The translations under genes were made by a program, and so were the position numbers. The notes under the pieces are model-generated. The model saw only the letters and a program-made list of their open reading frames with translations, did not search any database and was not told the DNA's origin. A DNA stretch of 64,000 nucleotides from Streptomyces diacarni (GTDB lineage Bacteria; Actinomycetota; Actinomycetes; Streptomycetales; Streptomycetaceae): contig NZ_QOIN01000025.1 in NCBI RefSeq assembly GCF_003323715.1, positions 62,001-126,000 of the forward strand, written 5' to 3'. This document shows, one piece after another, positions 9,287 to 18,284 of this stretch (its first letter is position 1; the number at the start of each line of letters is the position of its first letter).

Positions 9287-9341
9287 AGTGCACTGTGTTG
9301 AACTACGGTGTGCTGGACTTGAGTGTTCACCACAGTGTACT
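9287..9341. promoter_or_regulatory. Inverted-repeat operator between XRE-cupin gene and DMT exporter
   Basis: Two 17-nt arms, AGTGCACTGTGTTGAAC at 9287-9303 and the complement of GTTCACCACAGTGTACT at 9325-9341, match at 15 of 17 positions around a 21-nt spacer. This is a probable pair of binding sites for the divergent XRE-cupin regulator. An A/T-rich ATTGATTATTTT segment on the minus strand is a plausible -10 region for the regulator gene. Confidence 0.65.
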
Positions 9342-9356
9342 GCGAGGGATTCCGCC

Positions 9357-10229
9357 ATGACCGCTGTCTTCGCCCTGGCCACCAGCCTGCTGTTGGGGCT
9401 GGCCGACTTCGGCGGGGGCCTGCTCAGCAAACGGCTGCGTGAGCTGACGGTGGTCGTCGTCTCGCAGGGTGCCGCCTGCGCGGTGCTCGCGGTCGTCGTG
9501 CTGGCCACGGGCGCCTGGAGCGAGCTGGACGCCCGGCTGCTGTGGTGCGCGGTGGCGGCGGGAGCCATCGGACCCACCGCCATGCTGTGCTTCTACCGCG
9601 CCCTGGCCATCGGCCCGATGGGCGTGGTCTCCCCCGTGGCCACCCTGGGCAGCGTGGCGGTCCCGGTGGCGGTCGGCATGGTGCTGCACGGCGAGCGTCC
9701 AGGCCCGGTGCAGGCGATCGGGACCCTCATAGCCGTCGCCGGCGTGGTGCTGGCGGGCGGTGTGGGCGGCGGCGGAGCACCCGTGCAGCAGCGGACGATC
9801 CTGCTGGCCCTGGTCGCTGCCTTCGGCTTCGGCGCGACGATGAGCCTGGTCGCCGAGGCCTCGCCGACCGTCACCGGGCTCTTCCTGACGCTGTTCGTCC
9901 AGCGGTTCGTGAACGTGGCCGTGGGCGGCGGAGTCCTCTACGCCTCGGTGCGGAAGGGCACGCCCGCGCTGCCGGAGAACGGCATACGGGCGGTGTGGAC
10001 ATCACTGCCCGCGCTGGCCTTCGTCGGGCTCGCGGACGTCGCCGCCAACGGCACTTACGCGGTCGCCGCGCGGCACGGGCCCGTCACCGTCGCCGCCGTG
10101 CTGGCCTCGCTCTATCCGGTGGTCACCGCGCTGGCGGCACGGGGCGTGCTCCAGGAGAGACTGCGCGCCGCACAGACCGCGGGTGCCGGACTGGCGCTGC
10201 TGGGCACCGTGCTGCTCGCCTCCGGCTGA
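9357..10229 (+). CDS. DMT-superfamily (EamA) transporter
   Basis: The 290-residue product has about ten hydrophobic segments arranged as two EamA repeats. The repeat-end motifs are MGVVSPVATLGSVAVPV in the first half and GPVTVAAVLASLYPVVTA in the second, with the classic ERL segment after it. Members export amino acids or other metabolites from the cytoplasm. ATG 9357 opens directly with the first membrane helix. The gene lies downstream of the operator shared with the XRE-cupin regulator, which probably controls it. The substrate is unknown. Confidence 0.9.
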   Translation: MTAVFALATSLLLGLADFGGGLLSKRLRELTVVVVSQGAACAVLAVVVLATGAWSELDARLLWCAVAAGAIGPTAMLCFYRALAIGPMGVVSPVATLGSVAVPVAVGMVLHGERPGPVQAIGTLIAVAGVVLAGGVGGGGAPVQQRTILLALVAAFGFGATMSLVAEASPTVTGLFLTLFVQRFVNVAVGGGVLYASVRKGTPALPENGIRAVWTSLPALAFVGLADVAANGTYAVAARHGPVTVAAVLASLYPVVTALAARGVLQERLRAAQTAGAGLALLGTVLLASG

Positions 10230-10263
10230 CGGGGCGGGCCCCCACCGCCCGGCCCCCTCCGCC

Positions 10264-11022
10264 TCAGCCCCCGTCTCCGGAGCACCCGGACTCAGCTCCC
10301 GTCCCCCGCTGCTCCGGCAGATCGGCCAGCGCCGCCAACTGCTCGGGGGTGACGCCCTCGGGGACGGGCACAGGCGGCGGGGTGCGCAGCGGCGGCTGCC
10401 AGCCGGCCTCCGGGTCCAGTCGGCGCACCACCTTCGCCGGGGCGCCGGCCACCACGGCGTGATCGGGCACCTCGCCCCGTACGACGGCGCCCGCCGCCAC
10501 CACGACGTTCCGTCCCAGCGTGGCGCCGGGCAGGATGACGGCTCCGGCACCGATCCAGCTGCCGGAGCCGATCTCCACCGGAGCCGTGCGCGGCCACTGC
10601 TTGCCGACGGGGCGTGCCGGGTCGTCGTAGGAGTGGTTCGTGGAGGTGATGTAGACGTACGGGCCGCAGAACACGTCGTCCCCCACGCTCACACGGGTGT
10701 CCGCGATGATGTGGCTGCCCCGGCCCAGGACCACGCCGTTGCCGAGTCGCAGCACGGTGTCGGGCCCGAGGTCGAGGTCCGGCATCATCCCCGCGGTCAG
10801 GGTCACGTCCCGGCCGACGACGCAGTGGTCGCCCAGCTCGATCCACGGCGTGCCGAAGAGAGTGCCCTGGGGGAAGGCGAGCCGGGTGCCGGTCCCGATC
10901 CGGCGGAACGCGTAGGGGCCGGGTCGCCGGGCCGTGACGGCTCCGGCCTGCTGGACGCGCCGCCAGGCCCCGTGCAGCGCACGGGAGGTGAGGAACGAGA
11001 ACGTGTTCTGGATCGAGGGCAC
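10264..11022 (-). CDS. Left-handed beta-helix (hexapeptide-repeat) acyltransferase
   Basis: The 252-residue product contains hexapeptide repeats from about residue 55 to 185 and ends with the LbH signature GAVVRGEVPDHAVVAGAPAKVVR, as in CysE/NodL/WbbJ-type acetyltransferases. The loop TSTNHSYDDPARPV carries the catalytic-type His. GTG 11022 was chosen because TACCGT lies six bases upstream, fitting a leaderless start; the longer in-frame ATG at 11073 is Arg/Gly-rich and looks non-genuine. Likely substrate is a sugar or other envelope precursor, but this is inference. Confidence 0.85.
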   Translation of the reverse strand: MPSIQNTFSFLTSRALHGAWRRVQQAGAVTARRPGPYAFRRIGTGTRLAFPQGTLFGTPWIELGDHCVVGRDVTLTAGMMPDLDLGPDTVLRLGNGVVLGRGSHIIADTRVSVGDDVFCGPYVYITSTNHSYDDPARPVGKQWPRTAPVEIGSGSWIGAGAVILPGATLGRNVVVAAGAVVRGEVPDHAVVAGAPAKVVRRLDPEAGWQPPLRTPPPVPVPEGVTPEQLAALADLPEQRGTGAESGCSGDGG

Positions 11023-11092
11023 GCCGTCACGGTAGCGCCCACGCGGGCGGCCGCCGCCGGTGAGGTTCCTCACGGGTAACCCCGGGTGCGGC

Positions 11093-11620
11093 TCAGGTGC
11101 TCGCGGGACCCTCGTCGAGGGTGGCCTCGCGGTGCTGCTTGGCGAGCTCGACGTAGGCGGCCGCGTTGAACCTGATGCCCTCGCGCTCCTCGTCGGTCAG
11201 CTCCCTGCGCACCTTGCCCGGCACGCCCGCCACCAGGGACCCGGCCGGGACGACCATGCCCTGCGGCACCAGGGTCTGGGCGGCGACGAGGGAGCCGGCC
11301 TCGATCCGGGCGCCGTTGAGGACGGTGGCGCCCATGCCGATGAGCACGTCGTCCTCGATCGTGCAGCCGTGCAGCACGGCGTTGTGCCCGACGGTGACGC
11401 CCGTACCGATGGTGACGGGGAAACCGGGGTCGCCGTGGACGGTGCAGTTGTCCTGCACGTTGCTGCCCTCGCCCAGCACGATCGGCCCCGCGTCGGCGCG
11501 CAGCACGGCTCCGTACCAGACGCTCGATCCGGCGGCCATGGTGACCTCACCGGCGACCACGGAGGTGGGCGCCTGGAACGCGTCGGCGTCCCGTCGGGGC
11601 GTGTGCCCTGCGACGTTCAC
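11093..11620 (-). CDS. Gamma-class carbonic anhydrase-like protein
   Basis: The 175-residue product is a trimeric left-handed beta-helix protein of the gamma-carbonic anhydrase/PaaY family. The three metal-ligand histidines are visible in NCTVHGDPG, TVGHNAV and VLHGC. QD in NVQDNCTV is the conserved active-site pair. GTG 11620 was preferred over far-upstream ATGs because GAGGG lies about eight bases before it and the resulting length is standard for the family. The two beta-helix genes here are adjacent but are not obviously one functional unit. Confidence 0.88.
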   Translation of the reverse strand: MNVAGHTPRRDADAFQAPTSVVAGEVTMAAGSSVWYGAVLRADAGPIVLGEGSNVQDNCTVHGDPGFPVTIGTGVTVGHNAVLHGCTIEDDVLIGMGATVLNGARIEAGSLVAAQTLVPQGMVVPAGSLVAGVPGKVRRELTDEEREGIRFNAAAYVELAKQHREATLDEGPAST

Positions 11621-11711
11621 TGTCAGCCCTCGCTCTGCCACACCGCTCTCCGCTCCGCGTCCTGTTCCACTCGCTGCCGCCGTACCCTGCCGACGCTCAC
11701 GCGCCCGGGTC

Positions 11712-12494
11712 TCAGTCCCCGGCCGGAGCCGGAGCGGGGGCCGCCTTCCCGGCCGCGTCCGCGGCGGGCCCGCTGCCCACGCCGCTCGTGGCCCCGTCCG
11801 CCTCCGCGGCCCCGCCCGCCTCCGTGGTCTCGCCCGCTGCGGCCGGAACGTCGCCCTGCGAGGCGTCGGCCGGGTCCTCCTCGGTCGAGGCGGCCATCTT
11901 CGCCGAGCGGCGCTTGACGATGACCATGGAAGCGACGCCGATGAGCACGGCAACCACCAGCCCCAGCCAGGAGAAGCGCTTGAGCCACGCCTCGGCGACG
12001 ATACCGACGTAGTAGATGACGGCCGTGGTGCCGCCCGCCCACACCGCGCCGCCCAGCACGTTGGCCGTCAGGAACTTCCAGTACGGCATCTTCAGCACAC
12101 CCGCCAGGGGCCCGGCGAAGATGCGCAGCAGCGCGATGAACCGGCCGAAGAAGACCGCCCACATGCCCCAGCGCTGGAAGGACCGCTCGGCCGTGGCCAC
12201 GTGGGCGGGCCCGAAGTGCTTGGGGAACTTGCGGCCCAGCCACTCCAGCAGCGGCTTGCCGCCCTTGCGGCCGATGGCGTAGCCGATCGAGTCACCGACG
12301 ATGGCGCCCGCGGTCGCGCTCACGCCCAGGACGACCGGGTCGATGTGCCCCTGCTGCGAGGCCAGCAGCGCGGAGCTGACCAGGACGATCTCGCCGGGGA
12401 GCGGGATACCCAGGCTCTCCAGGCCGATGACGACCCCCACCAGGAGGTACACGCTGACGGCCGGGATGTGCTCCAGCCACTCCTGGATGTGCAA
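11712..12494 (-). CDS. DedA-family membrane protein
   Basis: The 260-residue product is a DedA/SNARE-associated family protein with about five membrane segments. It shows family motifs IPLPGEIVLVSSALLA, GAIVGDSIGYAIGRKGG and FFGRFIALLRIFAGPLAG. DedA proteins are linked to undecaprenyl-phosphate or phospholipid translocation. After the last helix an acidic, Ala-rich tail of about 65 residues extends into the cytoplasm and has no recognised domain. ATG 12494 is the family-type start. Confidence 0.92.
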   Translation of the reverse strand: MHIQEWLEHIPAVSVYLLVGVVIGLESLGIPLPGEIVLVSSALLASQQGHIDPVVLGVSATAGAIVGDSIGYAIGRKGGKPLLEWLGRKFPKHFGPAHVATAERSFQRWGMWAVFFGRFIALLRIFAGPLAGVLKMPYWKFLTANVLGGAVWAGGTTAVIYYVGIVAEAWLKRFSWLGLVVAVLIGVASMVIVKRRSAKMAASTEEDPADASQGDVPAAAGETTEAGGAAEADGATSGVGSGPAADAAGKAAPAPAPAGD

Positions 12495-12612
12495 CTACGG
12501 CTTCCTTCCACGGCATTCGGGCTCGAGTTCGGAAGCCTACTCGACGTGCGGCGGGCGTGCGCCGACGGGATCGCGCCGAGCTGCGCACGCTCGCGACGGG
12601 GGCCGCGGCGGG

Positions 12613-13068
12613 TCAGCCGTTCGGCCGCAGTGTCCACACGATGGTCATCTCGCTGGTGACGGCGCCGTCGGCCCGGGTGAGGGCTACCTTCACCGGGAAC
12701 TCGGGACGCTCACCGCGGTCCAGCTCGGCGACCACGTCGGCGACCGGGCGGCCGAGCTCGGCGGTGGCGGTGAGGACGCCCTTGGCGAGCTTCTTGAAGT
12801 CCATCTCGACGTGTACGGGCAGCGGCACCGCCCGGGAGAGCTGGTCCGCGAAGGCGGCCAGGGTCACCGCGCCGCTCGCGGACTCGGCGAGGGTGAACAT
12901 CGCTCCCGCGTGGGGGCCGCCCACGTGGTTGTGGTACTCGCTCTGGTCGGGCAGCGAGACGATGACGCGTTCGGGCGAGGTCTCGAGGTACTCCAGCTTC
13001 AGGGTGCGGGCCATCGGCACGGATGCCGTCATCAATGCGCCTATGTCCGGCTGGGACTCTGTCGTCAT
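12613..13068 (-). CDS. Hotdog-fold DUF4442/PaaI-like thioesterase family protein
   Basis: The 151-residue product fits the DUF4442 hotdog family. NHVGGPHAGAMFTLAESASG, around residue 46, is the thioesterase-type helix with the His-Asn/Gly loop before it. The length and single domain are typical. Enzymatic activity on an acyl-CoA is likely by family but no substrate can be assigned. Confidence 0.82.
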   Translation of the reverse strand: MTTESQPDIGALMTASVPMARTLKLEYLETSPERVIVSLPDQSEYHNHVGGPHAGAMFTLAESASGAVTLAAFADQLSRAVPLPVHVEMDFKKLAKGVLTATAELGRPVADVVAELDRGERPEFPVKVALTRADGAVTSEMTIVWTLRPNG

Positions 13069-13204
13069 GCCCGCACGTTACCACTGAGTAACCGTCGCGC
13101 GGTGCCGTCGCCCGTCGCGCTCCGGCCCCTGTCGTGTAGCGGGTCGGTACCGATCCGAGGGCGACCGTGGCCGGGGCGGTTGTCGCACCATAGGCTTGTC
13201 GGCC

Positions 13205-14335
13205 ATGTGGCCAGGACAGCAGCAGCCCGGGGGCGAGCAGAACCCGGGGGAGTCGAACCCGTACCAGCAGCCGGGTTATCAACAGCCGAACCCCTATCAG
13301 CAGCCCGGGTACGGGCAGCAGCCGACGGGCCAGCCCGGCTACGGACAACAGCCGACAGGTCAGCCGGGCTACGGACAACAGCCCGCGGAGCAGCCGGGCT
13401 ACGGGCAGCACGGCCAGCCGGGGCAGCCCCCGTACCCGTACGGCCAGCAGCCCGGCGCGGCCGGCTCGGGACAGTGGGGTCCGGCCGGCGTCCCGGGCGC
13501 CCCCCAGGCGCCCAAGGGCGGCGGAGGCGGTGACCGGAAGAAGACGGTCATCATCTCGGCCGTCGTCGCGGTGGCGGTCGCCGCGGCCGCGGTGACGGGC
13601 TTCATGGTCTTCGGCGGGGACGACGACGGCAAGAAGGACGAGGCCGACAAGTCCGCCTCCCCCACCGCCGAGAAGCCGAAGAAGACCGAGAAGGCCGACC
13701 CCGGCGGCGGTGGCGGTGGCGGCGAGGACGACGCGAAGGATCCCTCCGAGCCCGTCGTCGCCGGCTGGCAGACCGTCATCAACCCCAAGTGGTACTCCGC
13801 CTTCGACGTCCCCGACACCGACGACTGGACCGTCGAGAGCCAGGGCACCATCACCGGCTTCGAGGACGACAAGGGCAAGGTCCTGGTCGCCATGTCGGCG
13901 CCCGCCTACTACAAGGACAACTGGTGCAAGGAGTCCAGCCGCGCCGCCGTGGGCACCAAGGGCGGGCAGGGCTCGAAGAACACCAAGGAGGCCGCGAAGA
14001 TCGCCGCGGGCAACTTCGTGATCGCGGGCTACGACCAGAAGCAGAAGGGCACCCTCAAGGTCTCCAAGCCCAAGGCTTTCAAGAACGAGCACGGCATCAA
14101 GGGCCACACCGCCACCGCGACCGTTACAGGAGCGCCCAAGGAGGACAAGTGCTCCACGAGCGCGGGCAAGGCCGTCACGGTCTCCTGGATCAACACCAAC
14201 GGTGACCTGGCCATCTTCGTCCTCTACACCGACGCGGGCGTCAAGGACGAGCTCTCGGAGGCCACCATCAAGAAGATCACCGGCAGCCTCCGCAATTACG
14301 AGGCGCCCGGCGGCGGCGAGGAGCCGCGCGGCTGA
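13205..14335 (+). CDS. Single-pass membrane protein with N-terminal Gly-Tyr-Gln-Pro repeats
   Basis: The 376-residue product has three parts. Residues 1 to about 95 are a low-complexity [14 protein letters not shown] repeat region. One membrane helix lies near residues 112-135 ([16 protein letters not shown]), followed by a charged Lys/Glu/Asp and poly-Gly linker. An extracytoplasmic domain of about 190 residues carries two Cys (DNWCKES and DKCSTS) that could pair. Type II topology is expected. ATG 13205 is eight bases downstream of TAGGCT, suggesting a leaderless mRNA. The C-terminal domain is common in Streptomyces membrane proteins of unknown role. Confidence 0.87.
   Translation: MWPGQQQPGGEQNPGESNPYQQPGYQQPNPYQQPGYGQQPTGQPGYGQQPTGQPGYGQQPAEQPGYGQHGQPGQPPYPYGQQPGAAGSGQWGPAGVPGAPQAPKGGGGGDRKKTVIISAVVAVAVAAAAVTGFMVFGGDDDGKKDEADKSASPTAEKPKKTEKADPGGGGGGGEDDAKDPSEPVVAGWQTVINPKWYSAFDVPDTDDWTVESQGTITGFEDDKGKVLVAMSAPAYYKDNWCKESSRAAVGTKGGQGSKNTKEAAKIAAGNFVIAGYDQKQKGTLKVSKPKAFKNEHGIKGHTATATVTGAPKEDKCSTSAGKAVTVSWINTNGDLAIFVLYTDAGVKDELSEATIKKITGSLRNYEAPGGGEEPRG
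13258..13420 (+). repeat. Coding tandem repeats of [10 protein letters not shown] type
   Basis: Near-identical units of about 30-33 bp encode PGYGQQP blocks in the N-terminus of the membrane protein. The central copies at about 13312-13390 are the best conserved. Copy number may be variable. Confidence 0.8.
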
Positions 14336-14378
14336 TCCGCTCCGCCTCCGGCGCCGCCGCGGCGTCCAGGCCCGCCCG

Positions 14379-14414
14379 GGACGGCGCCCTCAGCCGATAC
14401 TGAAGGCGCCGTCC
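14379..14414. terminator. Hairpin terminator overlapping the 3' end of the spermidine-synthase-like gene
   Basis: GGACGGCGCC at 14379-14388 pairs with 14405-14414, and TCAG at 14390-14393 pairs with 14400-14403, with one internal mismatch. It lies between two convergent genes and includes the minus-strand stop at 14390. Confidence 0.6.
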
Positions 14415-15277
14415 GGCGGTTGCGGGGAGGGCACGGCGTCGCCGTCCTCGACGGGGCGCGCGCCCTCGGTGAGCGGCCGCAGCGCCGTCCCGTGCAGCAC
14501 CCGCGCGGGAAAGGGATCGCCCGCGCAGCGCCGGGCCAGTTCCTCGCAGGGCTGCTCGTGATGCGAGGCGAGCAGCACGACGTTGCCGAACCGGCGCCCG
14601 CGCAGCACCGAGGGCTCCGCGATGAGCGCCAGCCAGGGGAAGACGGCCGCGAAGGTCGCCAGCTGGGAGCCCAGGAAGCGGAACGGCGCCGCGTCGGCGA
14701 GGTTGGCCACGTAACTGCCGCCGGGGCGCAGTACCCGCTCCGCCTGCCGGGCGTAGGAGAGGGTGGTCAGGTGGGCCGGCATCGTCGACCCTCCGTAGAC
14801 GTCGGAGATCACCACGTCGGCGCAGGCGTCGGGGGCGTCTTCGAGCATCGCCCGCCCGTCGGCGGTTTCCACGCGGACGTCCGCGTCGGCGGGCAGCGGC
14901 AGGTGCGCGGCGACGAAGGCGGCCAGCTCCGCGTCCGGCTCGGCCACCCGCTGCCGGGATCCCGGCCGGGTCGCGGCCAGGTAGCGCGGCAGCGTGAGGG
15001 CGCCGCCGCCGAGGTGCAGCACGTCCAGCGGTCCGGCGGGATCCGCCGCCAGGTCGAGCAGGTGGCCTACGCGGCGCGCGTACTCGAACTCCAGGTGCTC
15101 GGGGGCGTCGAGGTCCACGTAGGACTGCGGGGCGCCGTCCACGGTCAGCAGCCAGCCCTCGGGCCGGTCGATGTCCGGCATCAGCTTGGCCGCGCCTGAG
15201 GCGACGGTTCGGGTGCGGGGTACGCGTTCGTCGGGCTGGATCTCCACCGTCCCATTGTGCGGGTGGCGCACGGTCAC
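14390..15277 (-). CDS. Spermidine-synthase-like methyltransferase-fold protein
   Basis: The 295-residue product has the Rossmann-type core of spermidine synthases. The glycine loop LHLGGGALTLPRYLA is near residue 87, the acidic residue in RVAEPDAEL follows, and VVISDVYGGS supplies the catalytic-type Asp. It lacks the fused membrane domain found in some relatives and part of the canonical putrescine pocket, so true polyamine synthesis is unproven. GTG 15277 overlaps the stop of the upstream GTPase-like gene (GTGA), implying translational coupling. Confidence 0.8.
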   Translation of the reverse strand: MTVRHPHNGTVEIQPDERVPRTRTVASGAAKLMPDIDRPEGWLLTVDGAPQSYVDLDAPEHLEFEYARRVGHLLDLAADPAGPLDVLHLGGGALTLPRYLAATRPGSRQRVAEPDAELAAFVAAHLPLPADADVRVETADGRAMLEDAPDACADVVISDVYGGSTMPAHLTTLSYARQAERVLRPGGSYVANLADAAPFRFLGSQLATFAAVFPWLALIAEPSVLRGRRFGNVVLLASHHEQPCEELARRCAGDPFPARVLHGTALRPLTEGARPVEDGDAVPSPQPPDGAFSIG

Positions 15278-15921
15278 CCGACCGTGCGGGGGTCGCAGGG
15301 GCCGCGCCTTCCTTCCCCGCCTCGGCCTCCCCCGCCTTGGCCTTCCCCGCCTCGACCTCCCCCGCTCCCGGTCAGCGGGACGCCTTCCCCGCCACCGGGC
15401 AGCGGGACGTAGGTGTCGACGGCGTCGAGCAGGGCTTCGGTGGCGCCTCGCCAGCGCGGGTCGCCCGCCAGCGAGCCGAGGGCCGAGACCCGGACGGCGG
15501 GGAGCGTCTCCCCCGCGTGACCGTGCGCCGTCAACAGCGCCCGTACGTCGGCCTCCACCAGATCGGTCAGCTCGTCGCTGCCCTGGTCCGCTTTGGTGAG
15601 GGCGACGACGAGCGGAAGGAGACCCGTCCTGCGGACGCGTGCCAGATGAGCGGCGGTACCGGTCCTGGCGCCCTCCAGGACGGAGACGACCAGGAGAGCG
15701 CCGTCGAGACGGTCGGGGTCGTCGGCCGGGTCGAGCACGGTGTAGCGCCGGGTGTCGGTGGCGTAGCCGAACCGCCGGCGGTCGAGGTCGGGTCCCGTAC
15801 AGCAGGGACAGGGCCCCGCGGCCGAGAGCGCCCTGGCGAGCGTGGTCTTGCCGTGCCCTCGGGGGCCGAGCGTGCCGATGGTCAGGTGCGGAAGCGGGTG
15901 CGGACGGGTGTACGCGGACAC
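15274..15921 (-). CDS. EF-Tu-like G-domain-only protein
   Basis: The 215-residue product resembles only the GTPase domain of elongation factor Tu. The P-loop is GPRGHGKTTL near residue 19, LDGALLVVS corresponds to the strand after switch II, G4 is LTKAD and G5 is VSAL. The EF-Tu effector loop and the DCPGH of switch II are absent, and domains II and III are missing. A GPCPCC pair of cysteines follows the P-loop helix. The C-terminal 30 residues are Gly/Arg/Glu-rich. GTG 15921 has AGGAGG eight bases upstream, which fixes the start and excludes the longer ATG at 16059. Confidence 0.75.
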   Translation of the reverse strand: MSAYTRPHPLPHLTIGTLGPRGHGKTTLARALSAAGPCPCCTGPDLDRRRFGYATDTRRYTVLDPADDPDRLDGALLVVSVLEGARTGTAAHLARVRRTGLLPLVVALTKADQGSDELTDLVEADVRALLTAHGHAGETLPAVRVSALGSLAGDPRWRGATEALLDAVDTYVPLPGGGEGVPLTGSGGGRGGEGQGGGGRGGEGRRGPCDPRTVG

Positions 15922-16336
15922 AGGTGCCCTCCTGGGCCGTGGCGGGGTGGCGAGCGGGACCCCGGGGAGGACCGACCCTTCCCCGTGGGGTCCTCGGTGC
16001 GGTCCGGGAAGGGTCAGCGTCGGCGGCCGTCGGCGCCGCACGGCAGGGGGCAGGCGCACACGCCCCGCGTCAGGAAGGCGGCAGCCCGCGAGCCGGCCGC
16101 GACCGCGGCCGGCGTCGGGATGTCGAGCTGCCGGAACACCGCCCGATCATCCCCGAGCCGTCCTGTGCCCGTCGAACGCTTTTCGCCAGGCTCGCCTCCG
16201 GCCCGCCCCGGTCACCTTCCGCACAGGTGGAAGCGGGGGTGGACGGGGGGCGAACACCATTCCGTGAGGGAATCTTTCGGACTTTCCGCACGCCTTCGAA
16301 CGGCGGAAGGACCGGTTCGTCGGTTACGCTCCCCAC
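15922..16336. other. Divergent intergenic region
   Basis: This 415-bp stretch separates the EF-Tu-like and TVP38 genes. I see no convincing gene. A perfect small palindrome, ATTCC-N5-GGAAT, lies at 16259-16273 and may be a regulatory site upstream of the TVP38 gene. Confidence 0.4.
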
Positions 16337-17332
16337 GTGCCCGTCCCCGCCACGCAGCCAGACGGACTCCCCGGCCGTCTCGCTCAGACGCTGCTCTCTC
16401 CCTGGACCCGCCTCGCCCTCCTCGCCGTCCTCCTGTGCGGCGCGGCCACGGCGATGCTGCTGTACGAGCCCCAGCGCCTGCTCTCGCACGGCTGGCCGCC
16501 CGAGGTCGCCGGCGGGGCCGCAGTCGCCCTCTTCGGCGCCGCCTACGGGCTGTGCACGGCGGCGTTCGTGCCACGTCCGGTGCTCAACGTCGCCGCGGGC
16601 GTCCTCTTCGGCGCACAGGCGGGCACGTTCTCGGCCACGGCCGGGACGGTGATCGGCGCGGGCATCGCTTTCGGGCTCGGGAGACTGCTGGGCCAAGACG
16701 CCCTGCGCACCCTGCTGCGCGGGCGCTGGATCACGGCCGCCGACCGGCAGTTGAGCAAGCACGGCTTCCGCTCCATGCTGGTGATCAGGCTGCTGCCCGG
16801 TGTGCCGTTCGCGGCCTCCAACTACGGCGCCGCCGTCTCGCGCATGCGCTGGGTCGCCTTCCTGAGCGCGACAGCCGTGGGCTCCGTACCCAACACGGCG
16901 GCGTACGTGATCGCCGGCTCCAGCGCGGCCACACCGACCTCACCCGTCTTCCTCGCCTCCTTCGGCTTCATCGCGCTCTCCGGGCTGGCCGGGGCCGTCT
17001 TCGCCTGGCGCAAACGGGCCCAGCTGCGCCGCAGGGCAGGCGCCCGGGACGGAGCGCGGGGCGATGCGCGGCCCTCCCACGAAGCACAGCCCTCCCACGC
17101 GACGCGGTCCTCCCGCGTCACACGGTCCTCCCACGCGGCGACGGACGGACCGTGCACGGAGGCGGCGGACGGACCGTGCCAGGAGGCGGCGGACCTGCCC
17201 GGCACGGCGGCCGAGGACACCTCGGAGACGGCCGCCGCCGCGGCTGCCGGGACGACCGGCGCCGCGTACGCGACGGAGCCCGGGGCCGCCCGCGACCGCG
17301 CGGCGGCGAGGACGTCCGCCCACCACCGCTGA
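16337..17332 (+). CDS. TVP38/TMEM64-family membrane protein
   Basis: The 331-residue product has five to six membrane segments and the VTT/DedA-related core. RPVLNVAAGVLFGAQAGTFSATAGTVIGAG and RLLPGVPFAASNYGAAVSRM are signature regions, here cited as motifs around residues 76 and 152. A hydrophilic Ala/Ser/Arg-rich tail of about 100 residues follows the last helix and contains Ser-Arg and TDGPC repeats. Members may act as lipid scramblases or in envelope lipid handling. The start is GTG 16337. UppP follows 33 bp downstream, so a shared envelope-lipid transcript is likely. Confidence 0.87.
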   Translation: MPVPATQPDGLPGRLAQTLLSPWTRLALLAVLLCGAATAMLLYEPQRLLSHGWPPEVAGGAAVALFGAAYGLCTAAFVPRPVLNVAAGVLFGAQAGTFSATAGTVIGAGIAFGLGRLLGQDALRTLLRGRWITAADRQLSKHGFRSMLVIRLLPGVPFAASNYGAAVSRMRWVAFLSATAVGSVPNTAAYVIAGSSAATPTSPVFLASFGFIALSGLAGAVFAWRKRAQLRRRAGARDGARGDARPSHEAQPSHATRSSRVTRSSHAATDGPCTEAADGPCQEAADLPGTAAEDTSETAAAAAAGTTGAAYATEPGAARDRAAARTSAHHR

Positions 17333-17365
17333 CACCGACGACCACAGGGACGAGCCCCAGCGCAG

Positions 17366-18238
17366 ATGTCTTGGTTTGAATCCTTCGTCCTCGGACTCGT
17401 CCAGGGACTGACCGAGTTCCTCCCGATCTCCTCCAGCGCCCACCTGCGCCTCGTGGCGGCCTTCGCCGGCTGGCAGGACCCGGGCGCCGCGTTCACCGCC
17501 GTCACCCAGATCGGCACCGAGACGGCGGTGATCATCTTCTTCCGCAAGGACATCGGCCGGATCCTGGCCGCCTGGTTCCGCTCGCTGACCAGCCGGGAGG
17601 CGCGGCGGGACCACCACGCGCGGATGGGCTGGCTGGTCATCGTCGGCTCGATCCCCATCGGCGTACTCGGGCTGGCCTTCAAGGACCAGATCGAGGGCCC
17701 GTTCCGCGATCTGCGGCTCATCGCCACGACGCTGGTCGTGGTCGGCGTCGTCCTCGGTGTCGCCGACCGGATGGCGGCCCGCGACGCGCGCGGCGGCCGC
17801 CACCGGGCGCGGCGGGAGCGCAAGTCGCTGGAACAGCTCAACGTGCGCGACGGACTCCTCTACGGCTGCGCGCAGGCGCTGGCGCTGGTGCCCGGCGTCT
17901 CCCGTTCGGGGGCCACGATCAGCGGCGGCCTGTTCATGGGGTACCGGCGTGAGGCGGCGGCCCGTTACTCGTTCCTGCTGGCCGTGCCGGCCGTGCTGGC
18001 CTCGGGCCTGTTCGAGCTGGCGGACATCGGCGAGGGCCACGTCTCCTGGGGACCGACACTGTTCGCGACAGCGCTGGCGTTCGTGGTGGCATACGCGGTC
18101 ATCGCATGGTTCATGCGGTGGATCTCCTCCCGCAGCTTCATGCCGTTCGTCATCTACCGCGTCGTGCTGGGACTGGTCCTGTTCGCGCTGATCGCGGCGG
18201 GCGTGGTGGGCCCGCACGCGGGCGAGTCCGTGGGCTGA
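17366..18238 (+). CDS. uppP: Undecaprenyl-diphosphatase UppP (BacA)
   Basis: The 290-residue polytopic protein removes a phosphate from undecaprenyl diphosphate to recycle the peptidoglycan lipid carrier, and over-supply gives bacitracin resistance. Diagnostic motifs are GLVQGLTEFLPISSSAHL near residue 9 (the Glu-rich BacA1 motif) and VPGVSRSGATISGGLFMG (the BacA2 PGxSRSxxT motif). Length and hydrophobic pattern are normal. It lies directly downstream of the TVP38 gene. Confidence 0.96.
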   Translation: MSWFESFVLGLVQGLTEFLPISSSAHLRLVAAFAGWQDPGAAFTAVTQIGTETAVIIFFRKDIGRILAAWFRSLTSREARRDHHARMGWLVIVGSIPIGVLGLAFKDQIEGPFRDLRLIATTLVVVGVVLGVADRMAARDARGGRHRARRERKSLEQLNVRDGLLYGCAQALALVPGVSRSGATISGGLFMGYRREAAARYSFLLAVPAVLASGLFELADIGEGHVSWGPTLFATALAFVVAYAVIAWFMRWISSRSFMPFVIYRVVLGLVLFALIAAGVVGPHAGESVG

Positions 18239-18284
18239 GCCGCACCGCGGGCCGGTCGGTGCCCGCCGGCCGGGGCCCGCCGGG

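Noticed and set aside
18239..18284. Hairpin between uppP and the DUF6343-like gene
   Set aside because: Only short imperfect stems in a very G/C-rich spacer.
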